Origin: a bacterium
GTDB taxonomy: Bacteria; Patescibacteriota; Minisyncoccia; UBA6257; JAUSGH01
Assembly (NCBI GenBank): GCA_030649055.1
Contig: JAUSGH010000009.1
Location: 1-52,382, forward strand
DNA length: 52,382 nucleotides
Reading direction: 5' to 3'
A program made the position numbers and the translations under genes. The notes beneath the pieces were generated by a model, which saw nothing but the letters and a program-made list of their open reading frames with translations, ran no database searches and had not been told where the DNA came from. Shown in pieces: positions 1-6,326 of the stretch (positions are counted from its first letter, which is position 1; each line of letters opens with the position of its first letter).

Positions 1-177
1 AAATATCCGGAAAAGGTGAAAGTGTACTATGCAGGACACTCACTCGCTGATGCGTTCAGTAAAGAGTTTTGCGGCGGTCCTCACGTGGATCACACGCTCG
101 TTATTGGCAAATTCAAGATTTTGAAAGAAGAAGCCGTCGCCGCCGGCGTGCGGCGCATTCGCGCGACGGTTGAGTAG
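1..177 (+). CDS. alaS: Alanyl-tRNA synthetase, C-terminal fragment
   Basis: An open frame enters from the left edge and encodes 58 residues before a TAG stop. It contains [10 protein letters not shown] followed by FKILKEE and AAGVRRIRA, the signature of the end of the AlaRS editing/second-additional domain, where Cys and His bind zinc. AlaRS charges tRNA-Ala in the cytoplasm and clears mischarged Ser and Gly. The protein stops right after the IRA segment, so this copy has no long C-Ala domain. Short AlaRS forms of this kind are known in reduced genomes. Everything upstream lies outside the window. A strong hairpin follows the stop codon. Confidence 0.9.
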   Translation, partial: KYPEKVKVYYAGHSLADAFSKEFCGGPHVDHTLVIGKFKILKEEAVAAGVRRIRATVE

Positions 178-191
178 TGCTGAGAAATGAG

Positions 192-225
192 AACCCCGCA
201 GTCGCCGTTGGCGACTGCGGGGGTT
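192..225. terminator. Bidirectional hairpin terminator
   Basis: Perfect inverted repeat AACCCCGCAGTCGC / GCGACTGCGGGGTT-like with a short loop. It lies between alaS and the convergent minus-strand peptidase gene, so it can serve both. A nearly identical hairpin lies at 2001-2035. Confidence 0.75.
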
Positions 226-904
226 ATGCGTTCGCGAAGTGTTGGAAGATGATCGCGACGAGCTTTTCCTTTACCTCTCGCGGAGCGCGTTGCGGAATTT
301 CCAGCGTGATGCCGCGCTTTGCGATGCCCTTCCTTACCGCGTAGACGGTTGCCTGTCCAGCGAGGCGTTTACGCGTGAACCCACCCCCCCGCCATTGTTC
401 AGAGAAGTATCCATTCCGGATGACGACGCTTCCCACGCCTTTCCAGTCAGAACCGGAATGGGGGTTAACGCCGATCTTCGCCGCATCGGCAAAGAGATTC
501 TGAATCTCTTTGCTTTCGGAGGCATCGTCGGTGTCGTAAAGGTACCACTTGTTGCTCCGCTCATGGTCTTCGTGAAATGTGAGGAGGAGGTCAAACGTGC
601 CTGTGTACATGAGCATCAGGTTCGCGCGGACTTCTGTGTCCGGCGATTCGTCGGCGAACATCCGGTTGACGTCATTGCCGGAGGCGTTTCGCCGCCTGCG
701 GAGTCGGACGGCCGACGGGCTCATCTCCGGAACGAAGATGAAGTTGGGCATATCTTGCGCGTGCGCGCGGAGATACTCAGTCACCGGCGCGATAACGCCC
801 CACTCATTTCCGTGTGTTCCGGAATGTATGAGCCACTTGGGATTCTTCCCGTGCGTGTAGTAGCGGAGAGTCATTCCGCAATACACGATCTTGCTTTCCT
901 GCAT
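224..904 (-). CDS. M14-family zinc carboxypeptidase/deacylase-like protein, short form
   Basis: A protein of about 226 residues in the M14 peptidase / succinylglutamate desuccinylase-aspartoacylase fold. Visible motifs are HSGTHGNEWG (the His and Glu of the HxxE zinc site), DVNRMF (substrate-binding Asn-Arg), TFHEDHE (third zinc His) and GITLEIPQ near the C-terminus (likely catalytic Glu). Such enzymes hydrolyse C-terminal amino acids or N-acyl groups; the substrate cannot be read here. It is shorter than its two neighbours at 997-1935 and 2034-2969 and clearly diverged from them. A GTG start at 913 is possible, but the ATG at 904 has a GGGGTG site at better spacing. No signal peptide is seen, so it is probably cytoplasmic. 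It belongs to the Shine-Dalgarno-led class of genes in this window. Confidence 0.75.
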   Translation of the reverse strand: MQESKIVYCGMTLRYYTHGKNPKWLIHSGTHGNEWGVIAPVTEYLRAHAQDMPNFIFVPEMSPSAVRLRRRRNASGNDVNRMFADESPDTEVRANLMLMYTGTFDLLLTFHEDHERSNKWYLYDTDDASESKEIQNLFADAAKIGVNPHSGSDWKGVGSVVIRNGYFSEQWRGGGFTRKRLAGQATVYAVRKGIAKRGITLEIPQRAPREVKEKLVAIIFQHFANA

Positions 905-970
905 TGCGGACACCCCGAAAGACGAATCTGTTTGCTACAAAGTAGCATAGTGCGAAAACAGGAAAAGGGA

Positions 971-998
971 AAGGGCGGTCGCCTAGGCGACCGCCCTT
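971..998 (-). terminator. Hairpin terminator of the second M14 gene
   Basis: Perfect 13-bp inverted repeat AAGGGCGGTCGCC / GGCGACCGCCCTT with a 2-nt loop. On the minus strand it begins inside the stop codon of the gene at 997-1935 and separates that gene from the next peptidase. Confidence 0.75.
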
Positions 999-1935
999 AC
1001 GTCTTCGTGTGGTTCCTTGCCCTGCTATGGAGCTTGGCAAGGCCGCGCACCCATTCCATGTTGACCTCTTCGGCCGCTTCCGGCGGCGTTGTGCCGGTGG
1101 TTTCCGTCGTGATGCTTTCCGTGCCGCGCCATGCGAGGTAGTCGGTGAATGACCCGTCCCGGCAATCCGCGATGCATCCCTGGTCGTCAGTTCGCATCGG
1201 GATGCTTTCGCCGGAAAGGATTTGCGTGTGTCGGAGCACGGGGACATGGCGCTCGATGCGATTCACGATTGTATCGTAGCGTTTGCGCCAACCGCGTTCG
1301 CCGAATGCGTAGAAGTACGCAGCCGGACGGCCGAGTTTTTCCGGATCTTCCCCGTTTTCCACGTGGCAGTGCTGATGCAGATCAAGTGCCGCGACAATGC
1401 GCGCGCCGAGAGCAAGGTCGTTGCGTATCAGCTTATGCATGAGCGCGGTTTCCTGCACAAGTGTGTCGTTAACCCCGTGCTTTGAAAGCTCGGGATCAGA
1501 CGAAATGAACCGACGCGTATAGGTTTCGCCCGAGAGGAGCTCGTCCACAACCCGGCCGTCATTCATCAAGTAACGCACCCAGTCGTCATAGCCTCGCGTA
1601 CCGTTCTCGCCACCCGGCTCTCCGCGCTCAAATCCCGAAGGATTCGCAAGCGGATAGACGATGAGCTTCAGACCGCGGCTATGCACCACTTCGGCAATTT
1701 CGGGCAGATGATGCAGCATCGTCTGCGCTCCCGCCGTTTCGTCACCGTGGAACGTCGCACGAATGAGCATCACCCGGTCTTTGGGCGTGATGTTTCGCGA
1801 GGCAACCCGAGTGAACGGATAGTCGTTTCCGTTGTATCGGATCGCACCCGTAAACTCTTGGATACTAAGATCTCGTCGCCCATGGAGCGATGCGACGAGA
1901 GTATCGTGGTATTCCCACGCGGTCATGGGACCCAT
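997..1935 (-). CDS. M14-family zinc carboxypeptidase/deacylase-like protein
   Basis: 312 residues with the full M14/aspartoacylase-type motif set: ATFHGDETAG (HxxE zinc site, about residue 63), NPSGFERG, LDLHQHCH (third zinc ligand, about residue 186) and SITTETTG (catalytic Glu, about residue 276). It should be a zinc-dependent amidohydrolase acting on a peptide or acyl-amino acid. A clear ribosome site, AAGGAGTG, lies 7 nt before the ATG, and the gene ends in its own hairpin. It is the middle member of three tandem paralogues and is closest to the gene at 2034-2969, with the same N-terminal plan (MGPMTAWEYH versus MKGPMTAEAFY). No signal peptide or membrane segment is seen. Substrate unknown. 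Confidence 0.8.
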   Translation of the reverse strand: MGPMTAWEYHDTLVASLHGRRDLSIQEFTGAIRYNGNDYPFTRVASRNITPKDRVMLIRATFHGDETAGAQTMLHHLPEIAEVVHSRGLKLIVYPLANPSGFERGEPGGENGTRGYDDWVRYLMNDGRVVDELLSGETYTRRFISSDPELSKHGVNDTLVQETALMHKLIRNDLALGARIVAALDLHQHCHVENGEDPEKLGRPAAYFYAFGERGWRKRYDTIVNRIERHVPVLRHTQILSGESIPMRTDDQGCIADCRDGSFTDYLAWRGTESITTETTGTTPPEAAEEVNMEWVRGLAKLHSRARNHTKT

Positions 1936-2000
1936 CGCAGCACTCCTTAACAGTGGCCGATGTAACTACTGCCATAGTGGCACAAATGACCGAAATTGTG

Positions 2001-2035
2001 AACCCCCGCAGTCGCCAGCGGCGACTGCGGGGGTT
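2001..2035 (-). terminator. Hairpin terminator of the third M14 gene
   Basis: Inverted repeat AACCCCCGCAGTCGCC / GCGACTGCGGGGGTT, almost the same sequence as the hairpin at 192-225. It overlaps the stop codon of the minus-strand gene at 2034. Confidence 0.75.
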
Positions 2036-2969
2036 AGTCGTGCGATCGGATGAGTTCTATCATGCCCTGAATCCAGATCGCGTACAGTTGCATGATCCTC
2101 CGGCGCAGGAATCCGTTTGTGGTGTCCACGCACGCGGCGTAGGGGACATTCAGACGCCAGAGGTGTTCGGTAAGCGATCCGTCGTAGTGGTGAATGCATC
2201 CGTCGCCATCGGTCTTCATGACGCGGATGAGCGCGAACCCATCGCTGTTTCGTTCAAACCCGTCGCTGATCCAGCGATGGCGGAGCACAGGAACGGCTTT
2301 TGCGACGCGCCGGACGATGTTTCGGAAGACGCCTTTCACGAATGCGTAGTGAAACGCTCCCGTGGGTGCTTTTCTCGCGAAGTCGTCATCGTCCTGGCTT
2401 TCATGGAGGTCAAGCGCGCCAACAATTTGCCCGTGGTGATTCCAGAAGTCGTTCCCGAGCAGATGATGCATGAGGCGCGTCTCCGGGGGCAGCCGGAGAC
2501 GGAGCCGCCGGTCGGTACTCAAGAACCAGAGTTCCGACGTATCGCGCGTGCCGAGGTCATAGACAATCTCGCCGTTGCGATTGCGGTATACGAGGAAGTC
2601 GTTGTTGCCCCGCTGCAGTTTCGCGTCGCCATAGAGGTTGTAGTGCGTCCCCAGCTCAAACCCCGAGGGATTCATGAGCGGGTAGATGATGACCTTGACG
2701 CCCGCCTTGTGCGCGGCGTTAAGGATCCGGTTCGCGCTTCGGAGCATGAAGAGCGGCCCTGTTGCCTCGTCGCCGTGCATGCCGGTTGTGAGGAGCAGAA
2801 TCCTATCCTTTCGCTCAATGTCGCGCGAGGCGATACGCAGGAAGCGATAGCGCTTTCTCCCGTGCTTTCCGTACGAGAGCGTGTGCCATGCAAGCGTGAT
2901 GTCCGCGCGGCCCTTAAGCACGCGGAGCATGCGCGCATAGAACGCCTCCGCGGTCATGGGGCCTTTCAT
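2034..2969 (-). CDS. M14-family carboxypeptidase/deacylase-like protein with altered catalytic position
   Basis: 311 residues, paralogous to the gene at 997-1935. Zinc-site motifs are kept: TTGMHGDEATG (HxxE), NPSGFELG and GALDLHES (third ligand). At the position of the catalytic Glu, however, the sequence reads YAACVDTTNG where the neighbour reads SITTETTG, so Glu appears replaced by Asp. The enzyme may be slowed, have different specificity, or be a binding protein; the alignment is by eye. GGAGG lies 7 nt upstream of the ATG. The three peptidase genes form a minus-strand array, and at least the two longer ones end in their own terminators. Confidence 0.75.
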   Translation of the reverse strand: MKGPMTAEAFYARMLRVLKGRADITLAWHTLSYGKHGRKRYRFLRIASRDIERKDRILLLTTGMHGDEATGPLFMLRSANRILNAAHKAGVKVIIYPLMNPSGFELGTHYNLYGDAKLQRGNNDFLVYRNRNGEIVYDLGTRDTSELWFLSTDRRLRLRLPPETRLMHHLLGNDFWNHHGQIVGALDLHESQDDDDFARKAPTGAFHYAFVKGVFRNIVRRVAKAVPVLRHRWISDGFERNSDGFALIRVMKTDGDGCIHHYDGSLTEHLWRLNVPYAACVDTTNGFLRRRIMQLYAIWIQGMIELIRSHD

Positions 2970-3030
2970 GGAAAGTCCTCCACAGTTGGATTTTGAGAAA
3001 TCAGACTACGCTTACTATACTCCCAGAATA

Positions 3031-3150
3031 GAAAAAAGCAAAAAAGCATCAAAGCAAAGAAGCAATAAAGCAAAGAAGCAATAAAGCAACGAAGCAAGAA
3101 CAGCCATTAGTTCTTTGTTCCATTGCTTCGTTGCTTACGTGCTTTCTTGT
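3031..3150. repeat. Degenerate AGCAA-word inverted repeat
   Basis: The spacer between the M14 gene and dut is built from variants of AAAGCAAAGAAGCAATAA on the left and the complementary TTGCTTCGTTGCTTACG words on the right, flanking a short unique centre near 3100-3115. The two arms can pair imperfectly. The same word family occurs at 18706-18780 and 26942-27145. Confidence 0.7.
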
Positions 3151-3152
3151 TT

Positions 3153-3596
3153 CTATGTTTGCCCTGTCGTTCCAAACCCTCCTCTTGTTTTGCGGCGCAT
3201 AGATTTCACTTCATGCAGTGCCGCGCGCTTGTAGGGCATGATGAGCATTTGCGCGATGCGGTCGCCGCGCAAAATTGTTACGGGCGCGTTGGTAAAGTTA
3301 AATACAGGAAAGTGATATTCATCGCCATCGCCGGAAAAATCTTCATCGCCGATACCTAGGCCGTTCGGCGTGATGAGTCCGCGTTTATAAAATGAACTGC
3401 GCGCGACAAGCAGTACAAAATGCCCTTTGGGCGGCGCAACGGCAATATTTAACGGCACAAGCGCTGTTTGCTGTGGCGGCACGGTTACGGCTTCCCGTGC
3501 ATGGCAATCAAAACACACGGCACCCTTCGTGTGGTACTGGGGGATCGGGAGTGCGCGGTCGAAACGCTTGATATGCACTTGGAGTTTCTTTGGCAT
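3153..3596 (-). CDS. dut: dUTP diphosphatase (dUTPase)
   Basis: 147 residues with all five trimeric dUTPase motifs in order: AVCFDCHA (motif 1), ARSSF (motif 2), GLGIGDEDFSGDGDEY (motif 3, normally G-x-I-D-x-x-Y), RGDRIAQMLI (motif 4) and RKTRGGFGTTGQT (motif 5, the C-terminal arm that closes the active site). It hydrolyses dUTP to dUMP and pyrophosphate, keeping uracil out of DNA and supplying dUMP for thymidylate. Motif 3 is slightly unusual, with an extra acidic stretch and no tyrosine before the RG position. No Shine-Dalgarno precedes the ATG, as for other housekeeping genes here. Together with tdk at 37384 it points to salvage-based nucleotide metabolism. Confidence 0.9.
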   Translation of the reverse strand: MPKKLQVHIKRFDRALPIPQYHTKGAVCFDCHAREAVTVPPQQTALVPLNIAVAPPKGHFVLLVARSSFYKRGLITPNGLGIGDEDFSGDGDEYHFPVFNFTNAPVTILRGDRIAQMLIMPYKRAALHEVKSMRRKTRGGFGTTGQT

Positions 3597-3635
3597 GCAT
3601 TTCTATCATAAGACAAGGGGCGAATTTCAGCACTA

Positions 3636-3664
3636 TTGACAAATGTGGAAAGGTCTGCTATACT
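3636..3664 (+). promoter_or_regulatory. Promoter of the DGR target gene
   Basis: TTGACA (3636-3641), 17-nt spacer, TATACT (3659-3664). This is a near-consensus sigma-70 type promoter. The start of transcription would be near 3671, giving a leader of about 80 nt before the ATG at 3750. Confidence 0.75.
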
Positions 3665-3749
3665 CTTTGCAGAACCTATTGGTTAGCACGCCCAAATCCT
3701 GCGGTGTAGCAGGTAGTGCGGGCGATGCATTTTGGACAGGAGGTCTGTG

Positions 3750-4343
3750 ATGGGTTCCCCGACATTGGCTACGTTCAATCGGATGGTTCGCGAGGGCCAG
3801 CCGAATGCGGTGACCAACGAGCGCCTCGTGAAGCTCGTGGAAAGCGGGCTCTGGGACGTCGCGGTGGATGCGCCCGACTACGGCGTGGCTGCGGCGACGC
3901 TTCGGGGTGGCGAGGGCATCGTGATGATTCCCCTCACCCCGACCACCTTCGGCCCCTTGATCCAGCCCCCGTTCGTGGACGAGGGTGGCTGGGACCTCAT
4001 CGCCGACGGCCCGGACGAGCTGGACATCGCAAACGTCCGGCAGCTCCCGATGCTCGAGGGCGACGAGACGGTCATCAAGTACGAGGAGGCCGTGCGCCGC
4101 AGCCGGGAGTTCGGCCAGCGCGCTGCGTTCCGGATTCGGGATGCGGGCAACGCCGGAAAGATCTCGAAAGAGGTCTTCCCCGTCGACACCTACGCGCCGT
4201 GCGGGAAGACGGTCTGGCGGCACCGCCAGGGCGGCCGCTGCTACGCCTGGTACGTCGATCGCGATGCGAGCGGCTTCTGCTGCCTCTGCGGCTGGTTCAG
4301 CGACGTCGTGGACTCCAGCAGCCGTCGCCTTGTCAGTAAGTAG
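3750..4343 (+). CDS. DGR target protein with C-terminal variable region
   Basis: 197 residues, starting at the ATG that follows GGAGGTCTGTG; an upstream ATG at 3732 lacks such a site. The conserved body contains IPLTPTTFGPLIQPPF, DEGGWDLIADGP and RQLPMLEGDE, all shared with the gene at 52065. The last 40 residues (from WRHRQGGRCYAWYV to RRLVSK) are encoded by the variable region at 4216-4336. The layout Cys-Tyr-Ala-Trp-Tyr-Val then Gly-Phe then Trp-Phe-Ser fits a C-type-lectin-like DGR ligand-binding fold. Compared with the template, 13 residues differ, mostly Asn or Tyr codons changed to Gly, Asp, Ser, Cys, Arg or Leu. No signal peptide or membrane anchor is seen, so where it acts is open. 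It is followed by a hairpin terminator at 4413-4440. Confidence 0.85.
   Translation: MGSPTLATFNRMVREGQPNAVTNERLVKLVESGLWDVAVDAPDYGVAAATLRGGEGIVMIPLTPTTFGPLIQPPFVDEGGWDLIADGPDELDIANVRQLPMLEGDETVIKYEEAVRRSREFGQRAAFRIRDAGNAGKISKEVFPVDTYAPCGKTVWRHRQGGRCYAWYVDRDASGFCCLCGWFSDVVDSSSRRLVSK
4216..4336 (+). other. DGR variable region (VR)
   Basis: These 121 nt align without gaps to the template repeat at 4765-4885. There are 16 differences. Fifteen fall on template adenines (11 to G, 2 to C, 2 to T) and one on a template T (T to G, in the TAT/GAT codon). This adenine bias is the mark of DGR mutagenic homing. The unchanged 3' end CCGTCGCCTTGTCAG is the likely initiation-of-mutagenic-homing segment, after which the copies diverge. 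It is placed at the end of the target gene. Confidence 0.93.
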
Positions 4344-4344
4344 T

Positions 4345-4400
4345 TGGGCCTTGGGTCGCTGGGTCCCCTTAGGACCCTTTGACCCTTGCGACCCTCGGTC
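4345..4400. repeat. Degenerate GGGTC-word inverted repeat
   Basis: Just after the target stop codon, variants of GGGTCGCTGGGTCC on the left face GACCCTTTGACCC and GCGACCC on the right around a TTAG centre. This is the same style of degenerate inverted word repeat seen in other spacers, but with its own word. Confidence 0.6.
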
Positions 4401-4412
4401 ACTTCGAATCCC

Positions 4413-4440
4413 AACCCCGTGCGTTCATTCGCACGGGGTT
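4413..4440 (+). terminator. Hairpin downstream of the DGR target gene
   Basis: Perfect 11-bp stem AACCCCGTGCG / CGCACGGGGTT with a 6-nt loop, followed by GTTCTATTTT. It is probably the transcription terminator. DGR target sites often carry a hairpin or cruciform 3' of the variable region, so it could also help homing, although it lies about 75 nt past the VR. Confidence 0.7.
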
Positions 4441-4764
4441 GTTCTATTTTGTATACTGAAAGCGGATAGTAGGCGACAACGCGCGGTTCTCCTTGGCAAA
4501 CGTCAGTGATGGCTTCGCGTGGCCGAATTCTAGAATCTTTTTGCGCAGAGTCGGGACGGCTACATTCGCCGATGGGCGAATAGGGTTTTTCCGAGCGTCG
4601 CGAAGAGATTTCTAACAACACGAATAAACTACTTGGTGCCGCGCATTAGGGCATTGTAACCCAGTAGGTCATTCTACTGAATGAGATGCCAAATACGATA
4701 CAGCCGGAGTCCGCCAGCCGGTGGACAATGGGCAAGTGGCGCGGATGATGAGCGGCACATTTTG
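4441..4764. other. Non-coding DGR spacer upstream of the template repeat
   Basis: About 320 bases with no convincing gene. It should hold the promoter of the template RNA, but I see no clear -35/-10 pair. A small hairpin TTCGCCGATGGGCGAA lies near 4565-4580. The 116-residue frame that crosses the template repeat is not a gene. Confidence 0.5.
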
Positions 4765-4885
4765 GGCGGCACCGCCAGAGCGGCAACTGCTACGCCTGGT
4801 ACGTCTATCGCAATGCGAACGGCTTCTACTGCAACTACAACTGGTTCAGCAACGACGTGAACTCCAACAGCCGTCGCCTTGTCAG
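4765..4885 (+). other. DGR template repeat (TR)
   Basis: 121 nt, non-coding, and the donor for the VR at 4216-4336. Read in the VR frame it is rich in AAC and TAC codons (for example GGC-AAC-TGC and TAC-TGC-AAC-TAC-AAC-TGG). Such codons let adenine mutation reach many residues without creating stop codons. It has the same orientation as the target gene and the RT, and it ends 3 bp before the stop codon of the convergent avd gene. Confidence 0.93.
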
Positions 4886-4888
4886 CAA

Positions 4889-5329
4889 CTACTTCTTCGT
4901 GTTTGCTGTTGCCTGCGCGCGACTACTTGCGTCGCGCGCGGCATCAGCTTCAGTTTTGCGCAGCCATCCGCCGAGCATCTTTCCTATCGCGTCAAATTTT
5001 TCAGACAGCGCGGCATACTGTTTCTGCCCGAGATCACCAACTTCCCAAAGTATCATGAGAAAGAATTTTAGCGCATCAAACTTGGTGTTTGCTTTCTGTA
5101 ATGCAGGCAGTTTCTGCGCTTTGGAAATGTATTGCGCGACAAATATCAACTCCAGCGTTTCAACAAACAACGCATCTACCTTTTCGCCTAGCGTATACCG
5201 TGAGGATTTCTGAATGTGAGATTTAATCTCGTGCCACAGTTTATAACTCGCAATCAAATGTTGCAGAATACTCAAATTTCCAGCGGGGGTGGGGTTCAAA
5301 AGGTTATTCCCAAAATTCAATTCACTCAT
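4889..5329 (-). CDS. avd: DGR accessory variability determinant (Avd), four-helix bundle protein
   Basis: 146 residues of almost entirely helical, amphipathic sequence. It carries YKLWHEIKSH, RYTLGEKVDALF, LELIFVAQYIS, KFDALKFFLMILWEVGD and LSEKFDAIGKMLGGWL, the conserved pattern of the bAvd / four-helix-bundle family. Avd forms a pentamer that binds the RT and the template RNA and is needed for mutagenic homing. Here it is encoded on the strand opposite to target, TR and RT. Its start codon (5329) lies at the start of the conserved RT sequence, so the 5' ends of avd and RT overlap head to head. Its 3' end abuts the template repeat. The C-terminal tail (about residues 128-146) is Ala/Arg/Thr-rich and probably disordered. 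Confidence 0.88.
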   Translation of the reverse strand: MSELNFGNNLLNPTPAGNLSILQHLIASYKLWHEIKSHIQKSSRYTLGEKVDALFVETLELIFVAQYISKAQKLPALQKANTKFDALKFFLMILWEVGDLGQKQYAALSEKFDAIGKMLGGWLRKTEADAARDASSRAQATANTKK

Positions 5330-6301
5330 AGGTTTGATGAAATTATTTCGGTTGATAATTTATTGTCGGCGTGGAAAGAGTTTGCCGAGGGCAAGCGAAA
5401 AAAGCGCGATGTGCAGGAGTTCGGGCTACATTTGATGGATAATATCTTCGCGTTGCACAACGACCTTGCCGCGTATAGATATAATCACGGCAGTTATCAA
5501 ATGTTTCGCATCGCGGATCCGAAGCCGCGAGTGATTCACAAAGCTACGGTTCGTGATCGTGTACTCCACCACGCCATTTACCGCATCCTCTACCCGTTTT
5601 TTGACCGGACGTTCATTCCCGATTCTTTTTCTTGTCGAATCGGGAAGGGGACGCACCACGCCATAGAGCGTTTCCGTGCCTTTGCCTATCACGCCAGCAG
5701 CAATCATACACGTACATTATGGGTGCTCCATTGCGACATCAGGAAATGCTTTGCGAGCATTGATCAGCGCATGCTTATCGCGACACTTCATGAATATATC
5801 GCCGATGAAGACGTGCGTTGGCTACTGCGCCAAGTCATTGAGAGCTTTTCCAGCGGAACGCCCCATGTCGGGTTGCCGCTGGGGAACCTCACCTCGCAAC
5901 TGTTTGCTAATATCTATCTCAATACGCTGGATCAGTTTGTGAAACACCGACTGAAAGCCAAATACTATCTCCGCTACTCGGACGATTTCATCTTCTGCTC
6001 TGCTGATCGCGATTGGCTCCTCGGACTTATTTCTCAATTACGCAACTTCCTCGCGGAGCGGCTACATTTGGAGTTGCACCCCAAGAAAATTACACTGAAA
6101 TCGCTTGCGAGCGGCGCGGACATATTGGGCTGGGTGCATTTTACCGACCATCGCGTCCTTCGAACGGCAACAAAGCATCGGATGTTCCGGAGGATTCAGG
6201 AACATCCAACGGAAGGAACACTCCAATCGTACAGAGGGTTGTTGTCGCATGGAAATGCACGCCACCCTGCCCAATTCATAAATTCTAGAGGGAAAGGATA
6301 A
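5216..6301 (+). CDS. DGR reverse transcriptase
   Basis: Up to 361 residues. Conserved RT blocks are HKATVRDRVLHHAIY, FIPDSFSCRIGKGTHHA, LHCDIRKCFASID (motif A with the first metal Asp), GLPLGNLTSQLFANIYL (motif B, with Q-x-x-A-N) and YLRYSDDFIFC (motif C, YSDD at about residues 254-257). Then come HPKKI and GADILGWVHF. This is the RT family paired with bAvd in DGRs; no maturase, HNH or RNase H domain follows, so it is not a complete group II intron. The start is uncertain. Family homology begins near FDEII at 5333, but the only upstream ATG codons are at 5216 and 5258, both inside the antisense avd 5' end. An ATT start at 5306 or 5315 cannot be excluded. The protein ends soon after LLSHGNA. 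Confidence 0.88.
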   Translation: MRFNLVPQFITRNQMLQNTQISSGGGVQKVIPKIQFTHRFDEIISVDNLLSAWKEFAEGKRKKRDVQEFGLHLMDNIFALHNDLAAYRYNHGSYQMFRIADPKPRVIHKATVRDRVLHHAIYRILYPFFDRTFIPDSFSCRIGKGTHHAIERFRAFAYHASSNHTRTLWVLHCDIRKCFASIDQRMLIATLHEYIADEDVRWLLRQVIESFSSGTPHVGLPLGNLTSQLFANIYLNTLDQFVKHRLKAKYYLRYSDDFIFCSADRDWLLGLISQLRNFLAERLHLELHPKKITLKSLASGADILGWVHFTDHRVLRTATKHRMFRRIQEHPTEGTLQSYRGLLSHGNARHPAQFINSRGKG

Positions 6302-6308
6302 TCGGGTA

Positions 6309-6314
6309 TATAAT
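6309..6314 (+). promoter_or_regulatory. Candidate -10 box for the FtsA-like gene
   Basis: TATAAT ends 12 nt before the ATG at 6327, implying a leader of only about 6 nt and no room for a ribosome-binding site. No good -35 is visible. Confidence 0.45.
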
Positions 6315-6326
6315 GAAATTACGCTT

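Noticed and set aside
1890-2996. Long plus-strand open frame of 368 codons opposite the third M14 gene (and a 300-codon frame at 239-1141)
   Set aside because: They run antisense to genes with clear zinc-peptidase motifs, ribosome sites and terminators, and their own translations show no family features. They are codon-bias shadows.
3633-4223. Minus-strand frame of 196 codons opposite the DGR target
   Set aside because: Antisense to a gene with promoter, ribosome site and a validated VR; no features of its own.
4721-5071. Plus-strand frame of 116 codons across the template repeat
   Set aside because: It is the TR read in another frame and ends in antisense avd sequence; no start signal, and the TR function explains the sequence.
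5216-6301. Reverse transcriptase as part of a group II intron or retron
   Set aside because: No maturase/endonuclease domain, no intron domain V/VI structure noted, and an adjacent TR/VR pair with adenine-specific changes plus avd identifies a DGR.
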